Source: Sycobia sp. Sy_11 (lineage: Eukaryota; Arthropoda; Insecta; Hymenoptera; Epichrysomallidae). From it: a stretch of 64,000 bases of DNA. The stretch's first letter is position 1. Every line of letters starts with the position of its first letter. Location of the stretch: contig JACCIC010000374.1 of NCBI GenBank assembly GCA_018907035.1, positions 56,436-120,435 of the forward strand. Reading direction: 5' to 3'. The notes beneath the pieces are model-generated. The model was not told where the DNA came from, did not search any database, and saw only the letters and a list, made by a program, of their open reading frames with translations. A program made the position numbers and the translations under genes. Below are positions 44,420 through 54,955 of this stretch, piece by piece.

Positions 44420-44678
44420 ATTAATAAATATTTTTTTATTGGTCTTAAGTTCAATTAATTCAATCTAAAAATAAAAATAAAAATAAAAATAAAAATAAAA
44501 ATAAAATAAAAATTAAATTAAAAATTAAATTAAAAATTGTAAGGACAGTCAGACTGTCCTTGTTTACATTTGACCAAGTAGGCTTTCTGTACCAATTAAG
44601 TTTCACCTTATTATTAACTAATATTAACCTTAATATTTATTAATTTGTATATGGGCAGTCGACATAAGTACAATTAAA
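44420..44678 (-). mobile_element. Short Penelope deletion derivative
   Basis: 259 bp flanked by a perfect 13-bp repeat, TTGCGCTGTGCTA, at 44407-44419 and 44679-44691. It starts ATTAATAAATATT, has the '(aaaaat)n' tract and the GACAGTCAGACTGTC palindrome. It then jumps to a piece of RT coding sequence ('tgaccaagtaggctttctgtaccaattaagttt', matching 42149-42182) and ends with the 'cagtcgacataagtacaattaaa' terminus. Confidence 0.8.
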
Positions 44679-44691
44679 TTGCGCTGTGCTA

Positions 44692-45189
44692 TACGTATGT
44701 CGTGGGTATATTACGACTTTTCGTATTCTTCTGTCTTCATAGCGAGGTGTGTTGTTGAAACAACATATATCGTTAGAGCTGTTCTGGCTGGTTGTGTCAG
44801 GTACAGCGTTGGTGGCACGGGTAAGTAGTTTATTCTATTTTTAAGCCATTTACCTTTATACGTTCTCCCTCGCTAACGCTGTGTCATCGTAGTGCTGGTA
44901 CTAGCGCGGGTGGGCTATAATATTTTATGTTTCTCATCAAAAGGTGCAAAATCATACATGAATACAAAACAGCCAAGAATTTCTGAAAAGAGAACATAAA
45001 TATTATATTCCAAAATGCACATAAAGGAGTAATACTAGCAGCTAACAAGAAAGCATATATTATTACAATTACAATGATGTTAGAGGATAATACAACTTAC
45101 AAAAAAATTGAGAATCCACATATTAATAGCTACAAAATAAACTGAAATAATTAATAAATGTATAGAAAAATAAATCTTATATTAATGAA
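44692..45189. other. No gene seen
   Basis: Mixed sequence with no supported coding region. It lies between the Penelope derivative and the minus-strand Gypsy integrase tail. Confidence 0.4.
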
Positions 45190-45914
45190 ATTACGTTTAA
45201 ACGTAGTTGATGTTGTGGTAGTTTTACGTCTTTCCATACGGGCGCTTTTGTAGTCCGCGGCTTCTTCCAGTAATATTTCTTCATCAATAGAGATTGAGGG
45301 GGGAGGTGGTTATCGCACTATCACTGTGCGTTGAGTTCGGTAAGCGTTGGGGGGGGGGGAGGGGCTGCGAAGTACTTTTTCACTTGACACGATGCTATAA
45401 ATTTAGGTGCTAACTTAGCCGTGAATTGATCCACGCCCGAGAATAAGATCTGATTACGTCTGCACACTATATTGTCTATTTTGAAATTCTCCTGCCGTCG
45501 CCGCTTGTTTTAATATTTAGCCTGTTTCTGGATAGCGGTGCTCAGAAGTTCCTTCACCATTACGTGTATTTCCGGCAATCTTTTTATACGATTTAGCCAA
45601 TCTTTCGGTGTTAAGTTCTGTATTTGCGGTGCCGCTAATTGTGTGTGTCGGTATGTCGGCATTTCGCGCTGGTTACGTCCAAAATTCAAGAAGGCCGGTG
45701 AAGTTTATGTGCTTGTGTGCACAGCGGTGTTTATTGCAATTGCCAACTCTGGGAGATGGGAATCCCCATTTTTATGATCGTTTTTGAGAAAGATGGTAAT
45801 CATAGCTTTTAGAACTCTATTCACCCGATCGACTGGGTTCGCCTGTACATGGTAATGTGAAAATAATAATAAAAAAAAATAGCCGTAGCGAGCTCGAATT
45901 GGTTGTATATTCAA
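45190..45914 (-). pseudogene. Gypsy integrase C-terminal remnant
   Basis: The minus strand reads HYHVQANPVDRVNR (position of the last catalytic residue, here aspartate in place of the glutamate kept at 20.5 kb), AIAINTAVHTST, then in shifted frames NFGRNQREMPTYR, DWLNRIKRLPEIH and an integrase tail ending in an acidic 'IDEEILLEEAADYK'. It is a relative of the integrase at 20.2-20.9 kb. The zinc domain and first two catalytic residues are missing. Confidence 0.75.
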
Positions 45915-46457
45915 GTAGGTTCGTAATGTGATTTCAGCCTAGTGGTACTTATTTCTGCTATAAGTTTAGGTAGTATTTGGTACCATTGATCGCCTATTTG
46001 GTAGCCTGCTGGAATAGTAGGGTTGCAAGTTACTATGGTACCTTTGCTTTTGAGGAGTTGACCTAGGAGTTATGTATATTGTTGAATCCCTCTTTAAGAC
46101 TAGTAATTCTGTGTAACAATTGGAACTATGATGTGCCCTTACTTCCACTGATATAAACTTCACCTGACTTCTTCACATAAAATTGACGTAGATAAGGAAC
46201 CTTTCATAACATTATATACGAACTCGTCGTGAGCTTAAGTAGCGATAGCAAATAATGTTTTTAATAGTCTGTCTTTTTATGTTGCAACGTTGGAAAACAA
46301 GATCTTGGTATAATTTTTTCACTTGGGTGTGTATATATTTCTCCACGGATATAAATTTTGGGTTTACATAGGTAAATAAATAAATCTGCAGTGTTTATTT
46401 TATGTGATTTTATAAATGATTGATCACTGACTGTTTCGAAGATTACAAGTTTGTTAT

Positions 46458-47310
46458 TTAATTATATATTTCATTTTGATTACGGTGTTCCGTCTTTATT
46501 ATTTTGTAACTGCATATGTATTCATGTCCTTTACTCGTAAGGGCAAATGTCACTTCTCTAGAGCAGAGGGAGTACACGATTTGATCTGTTATTTTTTGTG
46601 ATTGTTCTTCATAGAAGATACTAAATTTATTGAAATTATATGGGTTGCTAGGGATCGGCTTCCGAAAGGTGTACCCTTCCTCCTTTTTGATGCAGTGACC
46701 ATTGGAAAATGAGCATACCGTTTCGGATTTGAGTCGAATGACATTGCTGTCTAAATCTATATTGCCTAGGCCATCGATGACTGTTATTGTCGCTAGGGCG
46801 TGCACAACTACGGAGTCCCATGATCCATACGGATCAGTATAACCGGTGCCGTCGCATTTACCGTCAGTATTGACAATTCCAGCTAACGTCAAACTATGGG
46901 GCGAGGTTTGATTTACTTTTAGGTTCATAATCATGTGATTACCTACTGATAATACGCTGGTTGTATGTGCGTTTTTGTAATTAGTCTGTCCTATTTCGTG
47001 AATGTATATTGGATTGTATATCGGCTCTACTTCCGATTACGAGTGATATGTGTGATAAATCGCCGCAATAGTAAATCGTACTTTCCATTTGTATTTTGCA
47101 TTGCAATACTTTGGTTTCTGTGTATATATTAATTTGCAATAATTAGCTCTGACTGCCAAAATAATTGCTTGCCAAAACAACCTAGTGGCAAGTTGAGCGA
47201 TCAGGGGCTTAGGTGAGTTGAGCCGGAGCCACGAAGTAACTAGCATCGGTTGATGATCAGATACCTTGTTATAGACATGCAGGCTTCGTTTTACCAAAAT
47301 TTCCTCCATC
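46458..47310 (-). pseudogene. Viral-type glycoprotein remnant
   Basis: The open frame 46458-46934 (158 codons, no clear own start) contains the cysteine- and glycine-rich segment NTDGKCDGTGYTDPYGSWD, followed by further cysteines (CSFSNGHC). This resembles the ectodomain of glycoproteins of the chuvirus (Jingchuvirales) type, which are known to have been captured by insect LTR retrotransposons. The frame 47037-47309 upstream may be its N-terminal part, separated by a stop and shift. I see no complete signal peptide, fusion region or membrane anchor in frame. An errantivirus-type envelope is the alternative. Confidence 0.5.
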
Positions 47311-47401
47311 CCAATACATAGATAAGATAGTACGCGACAATAATATAATAATTAGGCGAATTAAACTAGGTAATTGAGCATAAGTAAAGGCGTGCGTTCT
47401 A

Positions 47402-47451
<50 letters not shown>
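47402..47451. repeat. (TA)n microsatellite
   Basis: An uninterrupted run of about 25 TA units between the glycoprotein remnant and the pol remnant. Confidence 0.95.
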
Positions 47452-47454
<3 letters not shown>

Positions 47455-47459
47455 CTGTC

Positions 47460-49870
47460 TTACTTAAATTATTTTAGGAATATACCTCGTTTTATTTTAT
47501 AAGTAAAAACTAAGTTTCGATCATTTTTCCAATTTCACTGAAATACACACTTTCCTTTCAAACTGATCTTACCGCCACCGCGAATGCTATCTCAAGGGGA
47601 AAAGGGAAACGTTAAATGTTTTTAACGCTTTTTAGCGCCTTTATCGAAAGCTGTTTTCTACTATCGACAAAATGAACCAAATTGTTCTTTCGTTGGCATA
47701 GTGATTCAATACTTTGTTTTGATTAATTGATTATATCCAGAGTGCGCTTTGTTTCTTATGCCTTCCTCGTCGGAAAAGGCTGACTTCTCTGATTCCAAGG
47801 TGAAAATTGAATTAGCGTCTGTTTTTAGCACTGGAATACGTGGAAGGGCCGTTCGATCAGCTTCAAATTTTTCTTCCTCTTCTTATTCGCTTTCAGCATA
47901 CTTTGATGCTGTTTGCATGATATTCAATGCTGGGCGGCTATTATGAATTGGTAAGCAGTCCTTTTTCTCTTGAGATCCTGGTTGCGGTAGTTCTTGTGTG
48001 TTTTTCTTGGGTCTTCTTCTCTTCTCTTTACTCTGAGAGTCTGTTCTATTTATTTACTAGCTTTCGATTATTTAGTAAGTGAAGTGATTGGTTCATCTTT
48101 GTGACCTGAACGAGTGACTACATTCTGACCATTGCGTCTGGGGCGTTGGTAAATAAGATGTCTGCGTTGGAATTTAATTTTCCTGGTTTGTACAGACCTG
48201 GATAGTCGTACTTAGGCAATTTCAAACGTCATTTCTTTACAAGAATGTTTAGATCTGCCGTCTTGAACGAAACTAATGTGTGTTCCGTTATAATTGTGAT
48301 CTTTCTACTATAAGTGTACGACAGTTAATGCTTCTTTTTCATGTACTTCATACGTTAGCTCAATATTGCGTGACACGCGCGAAGTATATGCGATGGGTCG
48401 GTCCTTTCCAACTTCTGCTTGCGTCGAGATGCCTAACATAGCGTATCAGATGCGTCTATCATTATATTAAATGGTTGAATGAAGTCGGGAAACTTTAGTA
48501 AAGATGCGTTGCACAATATGTTTTTTAAAGTATGAAATGCATTTTATTTGACCACTGTAACGGGGTATCGTTTTGTAAGAGTTTAGTCAGGGATTTTGAT
48601 ATCAGAACGAAGATTTCTATGAATCGATAGTAATAATCAACTAGACGAAGAAATTGCATTGCGTTTTTTACATGTTTGGATTGTGGAAAGTCTTTTGCAG
48701 TCTGTATTTCTTTGTATCTGGACGAGTCCATTTTCATTTAGTTAATTCTGTAAATAATTGACTGTTGTTTCGTCATTGATATATAATAGGTCTTGATTAA
48801 ATTCGTTTTGTTCTTCGCCTAATATATATTGAGTCACTTATACAATTAGGGATTTCTTTCGATGTATTTCTTTTGAATTTCTCCATTAGATTCTTTTGTA
48901 ATTTAATAGAATGATCCATATTTGGGTAATGTATGCGTTTCGCTTTTATCTAATTTTCGGCGTAAACCGCAATAATAATGCGTACCTAAAATTCCAGTGT
49001 AAGATATTAGAAAGTTGTTAGAAATGACGTGGAAATAAGAAATTCCTCCTAATACTTCAATTTTTATTGTTTCAAGCGTTAGGAGTAGTTTACAGCATAT
49101 ACCTTTCAAAAGGGCTCGTTCTGACTAGTTTATGTCAGCAGGTAGTGAACCCTTTTGACCAAATTTACTTCTTATCTTGTATCTAGCAGAAATATGGATT
49201 ATCTGCCCAATGGATCTCGGACCTTTTTAATAGGTAGAAGTTCTCTTTCTTGCTCCGCACAGATGGTAATTCTTCTGTAATCGAGCATTTCTATGGTGGC
49301 GTTTCCTATGTGTAATTCAATTGTTTGATCGTTTATGCTCAGTTGTTTGTCGTTAAAATTTATAACGGCTTGGCTATCCGTGAGGTAATCGGAACTGATA
49401 ATTCAATCATATGAATAGGGAATTCATCTGGAACGATTGAAAATTCCGCTGTTATTCCAGCTATTCGCAATAATACTATTACTTGAGTAATCGATAAGAA
49501 TAATCAGTAAAAATAGAGAATTCATCTAAAATGACTGAAAATTACGCTATTATTCCAGTTGTTCGGAATAATACTTTTCCCAATGTAATCTCCTTAGCAT
49601 TATCCATTCCTTCGAGCATATAAATTTTATTTCTGTTTATGTCTGGTTTTTCTGGTATAGCTTTTTCTTTCACAATGGAGACTTCAAATCTAATATATAA
49701 TACAAAAAAGAGTGAATATTCGGGGCCGAATTGTACGTAAGGTATATGTGGGATTATTCCTGTTCGGAAGGAATGAATTCTCCTGATAGGTTTGATAGTT
49801 GAGTCACGTTTGCCGAGCGCAATGACATTTTGGGAGTCTGTTGGATGGCGCTCTGGTTCATGGGACATTA
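47460..49870 (-). pseudogene. Gypsy pol remnant (protease, RT, RNase H)
   Basis: On the minus strand, broken frames show protease-end sequence LIGSDYLTDSQAVINF near 49380. RT/connection sequence lies at 48525-48737 (KDFPQSKHVKNAMQFLRLVDYYYRF, SKSLTKLLQNDTPLQW). RNase H lies at about 48330-48420 (GKDRPIAYTSRVSRNIELTY) and its end at about 48130-48210 (KPGKLNSNADILF). The order protease, RT, RNase H is correct for Gypsy. Stops occur every few dozen codons, so the element is old. Integrase should follow below 48 kb but is not seen there. Confidence 0.75.
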
Positions 49871-50815
49871 ACCATTTCCTTGATTATAAAATTTTTACCG
49901 ACATTCCGCTGTAGTGTGGCTGACAATCTTGCAGTAAGCACAAATTGGTCTGTTCGATGCATTGGTATCTGGTGGCGTTATTTCGTGAGTGCTACAATTA
50001 GTATATGTATGTCCTATACGTCCACATTTTTGGCATATTAATACAGGGTGCTGTTCATATCGTTGATTGCTCGAGCTGTTTCCTCGACAATAGTTAACAG
50101 TGAGGCCAAGACTATTGAATAACTGACACTAAATAATTCTTCCTACGTCTCTGTTCTTTGAGGGGTGCATATGATAAAACGTCTGCTTAAGCATTGTTAT
50201 TCCTGTATTGGTTAGGTGTTGTATAGGAATTACTTTTTGACTTAGGTCTTTTCCAAGACTTCCTGGTAATTTAGGGCGATGTTCAAACGCCCGTTTTTTC
50301 AGTAAGTCTTCTCACTGCGTTCTCTTTTGTAAGTGTCTTCTGTATTTCATTATTGTGTTCTGTTTTTTCTTCTTGTTGTTTTTTGTGTCCCCTCGTATAA
50401 TGTGCATAGGTTCAGTCTTCTTTTTTTAAGTGGTTAAATGCGTCCAAATCACGTATCATATCAGTGATTTGAAAATTTTTGTGTAGTTTGAGGGTGTCTT
50501 ATACTATTGTTACGAACGTATCTTTTAATTGTTTTATTTCTTCTTCACATTTTTTAAATAAATTAATCATTTCCCTGTCTCTTTCTGCTGAGGTTTCCAA
50601 TTTTATGTGAAGAAAAGATTTCCCGGATGGTGTTCTGTAAATTATTTTTCTCAGACTATTCCTTTTTTAAAGCGTTTTCTAACCTATTAATTCTTGTTTC
50701 TAAATAATTCCCACATTTTCATCTGTTATTGTCATTATCGATAAATTCAGCTATCCATCTTTCTATACGCTCAAGTCGGACGTCTGCGTATGTACTGATA
50801 TCCTCAGGTAATGAG
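49871..50815 (-). pseudogene. gag: Gypsy gag remnant with two zinc knuckles
   Basis: Two adjacent CCHC knuckles are intact on the minus strand: CQKCGRIGHTYTNC (49994-50035) and CAYCKIVSHTTAEC (49901-49942), both CX2CX4HX4C. Two knuckles distinguish this Gag from the single-knuckle Gag at 35.9 kb. The N-terminal part (50100-50815) is too decayed to read. A short Penelope end (50820-50890) borders it. Confidence 0.75.
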
Positions 50816-50890
50816 GATGGACTGTAAGACCAATAGAAATATTTTTTAATTTATCTAAATACAGTCGACATAAGCACCATTAAAGTATTT
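50816..50890 (+). repeat. Penelope terminal fragment
   Basis: Sequence 'ggactgtaagaccaatag', 'aaatattttttaattt' and 'cagtcgacataagcaccattaaagt' joins the two ends of the Penelope terminal region without the palindromic middle. Confidence 0.6.
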
Positions 50891-51665
50891 TCCATTTTAC
50901 AATGTTTGTAATATTCATGTTGTATGCCATTATACATTATATTATATAATTTGTTATAATTAATCCTATATACAATTATTATATTATAAGATCTATTTTT
51001 TTATAAAATAAAATATCTATTTTCTTTTAAAAATTATATTGGTGCTAGGTATTTGACTTAGAAGGTGGATAATCAGTTTTCGAAACTTCTTATCAACCTT
51101 CTGTTCATAGCTCAAATATGCGAGGGGAGGGGGTGAAAAGTTGTGGAAAAATGTGAGAGCGAGGTGAGTGACGGTGGTAGGGATAAAGCGACAATGTTCT
51201 CGCCAGATACTGCACCTGAAAGAAGCAGTGTGTCTCAAGTTGACACGGTGATGTTCGTCGTTATCTGTAGAAATTTTCGATTAGGTGTTCGGCTTGAAAT
51301 GCACTTTTATTGGAATGACGGTTGGTCATTTCAAACGATGGTTTGAAATAGGTAGAGTCCAAGCAGTACTTGAAGATCAATCCGATTATTCCATCTTTCA
51401 ATGTTCTGAAAAATTGGTGGCATGTTGTCCGTTTAACTATTTTACTCTATAACTAGTGCCGGGACATGAGGATTCACGATCTTCAATTGCCTTGTTATGG
51501 ACTTAAGTTATTGTCCGTTACCATAAGCTGCCCACATAATAGTGAAGATTACTTAATGACCTGATATATCAAATTTTGCAGAGGGGAGGTGAATGTAGAT
51601 TTTACCTTCTCATGTTTAATGGGTAGTATCTTTCTTTTTAAGGTTAATCGTCCTAGAACTTAGAG

Positions 51666-51716
<51 letters not shown>

Positions 51717-52204
51717 ATAATACAGAGCTGATAAGACTATTTTTGATTACTAAATGGCGATACCTCCAGCAATACTGAATTTTGCTGTCTCAGATACAAA
51801 AACCAATTAAGAACTGTGGACTCTTTTTGTGGCAAACGGGATTTCTGGTATTTCTGCCGTTATAACAAATTAAGGAACTACCATCATCTGGAAATCAGCT
51901 ACCGGTGATGATGGTTGGCGTTGTCATGGTCATCATTAGCATGAATACTGTCGCTACTAAAAAAGAAGAAGGAGTGCATGAGCAGATAATGGCAGTACAC
52001 AACGATCCCCAATCTCTAAAGGTCGAAAGGCTTCCCTCTATTCGATGTTCGTACAGTTATTATCGAAGGTTTTGTTAGTTTCTTCGAATCTTATGCGAGG
52101 GAGGCGACCCCCTGCTCGTTGTCCTCATTTGTACAGTTCACCACCAATACAGGGTCCAGGTCGCTTCATTCTTTATATAATAAACGCTGACACAAGATGA
52201 CTCT
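50891..52204. other. No gene seen
   Basis: Several mixed open frames under 75 codons without family resemblance. A (TA)n tract lies at about 51670-51704, followed by a few GTAT units. Confidence 0.45.
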
Positions 52205-53430
52205 ATTACCAATTGTATTGTCCTTCATATTCCGAATTTTATTGGTCAGATTTACTTCAGATATGCGCCGTTTTGTTCGATAATCGGTTTCCATCTAGAC
52301 GGCAACTTCATAATACCCCTCTCGTAGAAACACCTCTCCTTATTTGCGAAGAACTCGGGCAGTCACTTTTCACAAGCCTCTTTTCAGTCCAACTTTACAC
52401 CACCAAGGGTATTCGACATGCACAGGAACAGGTGGTAATCACTTGGCGCTATGTCCGGGCTATATGGTGAATGCGATAAAACCTCCCATCCGAACTCCCG
52501 TAGCTTCTGACGAATTATCAACGAAGTGCGTGGTATGGCGTTCTCCTGGTGGAACACTACACCCTACTTATTGGCCAATTGTGGATGCTTCTAGTCGATA
52601 GCCTGCTTCAAGCGGTCCAGTTGTTCACAGTAGATAGTAGAATTAAGCGTCTGGCCATATGGGAGCAGCCTATACTGGATGATTCCCTTCGAATCCCTCC
52701 AAGCACATAGCAAAACCTTCCTGGCCGTCAATCCCGGCTTGGTCACTGTTTGGGACGATTCACCGACCTTGGACTACAACCGTTTTCGCTTGATATTGTC
52801 GTGTGTGATCCATTTTTTGTCGCCCGTCACCATCCGCTTAAAAAATGGGTCGAGTTCCTTCCGTTTCAGCGGCACATCGCAGTCGTTGATTCGGTCCATA
52901 AAGTATTTTTGCGTCAAATCATGCGGCACCCAAACATCAAGCTTTTGTGTATCCAGCCTTCTGCAGATGGTTTAAAATGGTTTAGTGACTAACTCTCATC
53001 TCCTGGGTGATGTCACGAGATGCCACATGCCGGTCTAACTCGATAAATTCCATGATTTGATTGGTATTCGTCGACACAAGTTCTTCCGCCGGCTGGCCTA
53101 TCCATGGTGTCGTTTTCACCGGCTCTGAATCGTCGAAACCATTCCTCTGTGGTTCGAAGTGATAGCGTACTATCCCCCAAAACATCATTAATCTCACGGA
53201 ACGTTTCTCCAGTGGATTTGCCTTTGACGAAGGAAGTGAACTCCATGTTTACACGTCTATAACTTTTGAACGCAATATCCAAACTAATCATGCATAGCGC
53301 CGTTTTGCACGTTATGTCAAGACCTTTTAAATAATGTATAGTATTACCAGATACGAGCTCTGAAGCGCTTTATACATAGCCGCGAAATTCATAAGACAAA
53401 AAGGCGGAAGGGAGATATTTGACAACCTAA
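52205..53430 (-). mobile_element. Decayed mariner element of another subfamily
   Basis: The right end is well kept: read on the minus strand it starts TTAGGTTGTCAAATATCTCC at 53430, with TA beside it (53431-53432), a typical mariner terminus. The left end is degenerate near 52205-52235. The minus strand encodes the N-terminal helix-turn-helix half (TEEWFRRFRAGENDTMDRPA in 53013-53291) and then 'TNQIMEFIELDRHVASRDI' in a shifted frame. The catalytic half in 52300-52980 is recognisable only in broken frames. Confidence 0.75.
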
Positions 53431-53794
53431 TATCTTGCGATCTTCTTTTTATCAATTTTTAAATGGCAGTAAATCCTTCATAAGTTAATGAAATATTTTA
53501 ACATGCTCTCATCTCCTTCCATAGTTAGCGATTCTGTGGAAATCCTTTCTGAAAGGAGCCCAAGATTCCGGCACAACTGCCGCGTGTTAGAATCATTCTG
53601 TTCTGAACGTGAGTTGCATTGTCATACGGAATCACCTTAGGGGTGTTGGCGTGGCGTGTGCAAAACCTCCAGGATAGACGTTTGTGAAGAAAGCAAAACC
53701 TGAATTCTCGAGTGATGAATTTACACGCGAAAGAGAATCAAATAATAAATATTTTTTTCCAAAACGCATTTTATATGCAAATATTACTGTACTA
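53431..53794. other. No gene seen
   Basis: Ordinary mixed sequence with no supported feature. Confidence 0.4.
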
Positions 53795-54835
53795 TGTAAC
53801 GGGAAAAAGAGTAGGATAAATTAACTTATTACCGTGACAAGAGTTATTATAAATGTAAGATCATAATAAATAGGTAGACATATACACGACATGATTACTA
53901 TAAATAAACAAACAAACACAACATAGAATAGAATAGGTAGAATAAAGTAATTTAACCAATCGGAACAATATTACCGTATTTTTAAATAAATAATAACCAA
54001 TCAGATTTTTGTTAACGTACTTTTTCCGTGTATAAAAGTACCCTAAATTTTGCAAAGAGCACGGTTCGTTTTCGGCACTCGTCGAGGAAGGATACCTCCC
54101 GAGTGACGAAGAGAACTGTCATCTACCGACCGGTAATATTCTGTATTTTCCTAGATGAAAAAAACTCTTTCTCAAGGCCAAAGGAAAAACCCCTTTACTC
54201 GTAAGAAAAGAGTTAAAAATTACCGACTCAGAAGAACGGGCGCTCCCGACTTCTGATAAAGTAATTCTTTTTCACATAGGAAATAATCCAGAAAAGCCGC
54301 CGGGAGACAAAATTAAAGTCGACCTAATTTAATTCGGGGAAAAGGCGCTCCTTTTCGTCGAATTAAATTACCAGACGGCTATTAATCACGAGGCGCACCT
54401 CGGATTAATGCCAGACCGACCGGCGACCGAAAATCTGCAAGTCATCATAACGTTGATCGACTAATATTATAAATATAAGAAGTAAATGCTGTAAAATAAA
54501 TCAAAAGGAAAACGGAGTGTTGATAAGGAAAAAGAAATACTTATTCCTGAGTAAAATACCGAACTCTTATATATCACTAGCTAAGGCGCACCTTAGCGTG
54601 ATATAAAAGAAAGAATAAAGATTTATTCCGATATTGCGAAAGAAACTCCGTGTAAATAGACGGACCGCTTCTATAAACCGTTTAAGTAAATAGAGTAAAC
54701 AAAGCGAGCAATCACTGGGTCAAGGCCGTCTGAATTCGTAGAAATTTAGATAAGCCAATTAATAAGTAGACAGAAAATAAAATAAAATGCCAGCGCTAAT
54801 AATTAATTTATAAATCGTTATTTTTTTGTGTTGCA
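53795..54835 (+). repeat. LTR-like unit with a hairpin-rich half
   Basis: The block could start TGTAACGGG at 53795 and end GTGTTGCA at 54835, giving TG...CA and near-matching six-base inverted ends (TGTAAC/GTTGCA). A TATA box (tataaaag, about 54030) lies 40 bases before a strongly structured region (54071-54651). No second copy, clear PBS or target duplication is visible, so the LTR reading is tentative. An alternative is a promoter plus first exon: 'ttttttgtgttgcag' before 54837 also looks like a splice acceptor. Confidence 0.35.
54071..54651 (+). other. Array of composite hairpins
   Basis: At least six inverted repeats, mostly with an outer stem, a small internal loop and an inner stem: 54071-54110; 54163-54214; 54229-54255 (GGG-CGCT-CCC tip); 54325-54370 (11-bp outer and 7-bp inner stem, CGCT loop); 54381-54409 (GAGG-CGCA-CCTC tip); 54570-54605 (8-bp outer, CTAAGG-CGCA-CCTTAG tip). 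The last one, plus GAATAAA/TTTATTC at 54613-54628, sits within an enclosing ACGGAGT/ACTCCGT pair (54512-54518 with 54645-54651). The arms are unrelated in sequence. Confidence 0.75.
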
Positions 54836-54955
54836 GGGTATCTACACCGAAATGCCAATAGAGTAGAAGTTATTTCTTATTTTTTTTATTATAAAATTTA
54901 TTACTATTTTTTTTATTTATTTACTGTATAATTTATAGGAAAATATATTTTGTTA

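Noticed and set aside
52213..52992. Plus-strand frames of 80-98 codons
   Set aside because: They are antisense to the decayed mariner transposase, whose own strand shows the recognisable motifs.
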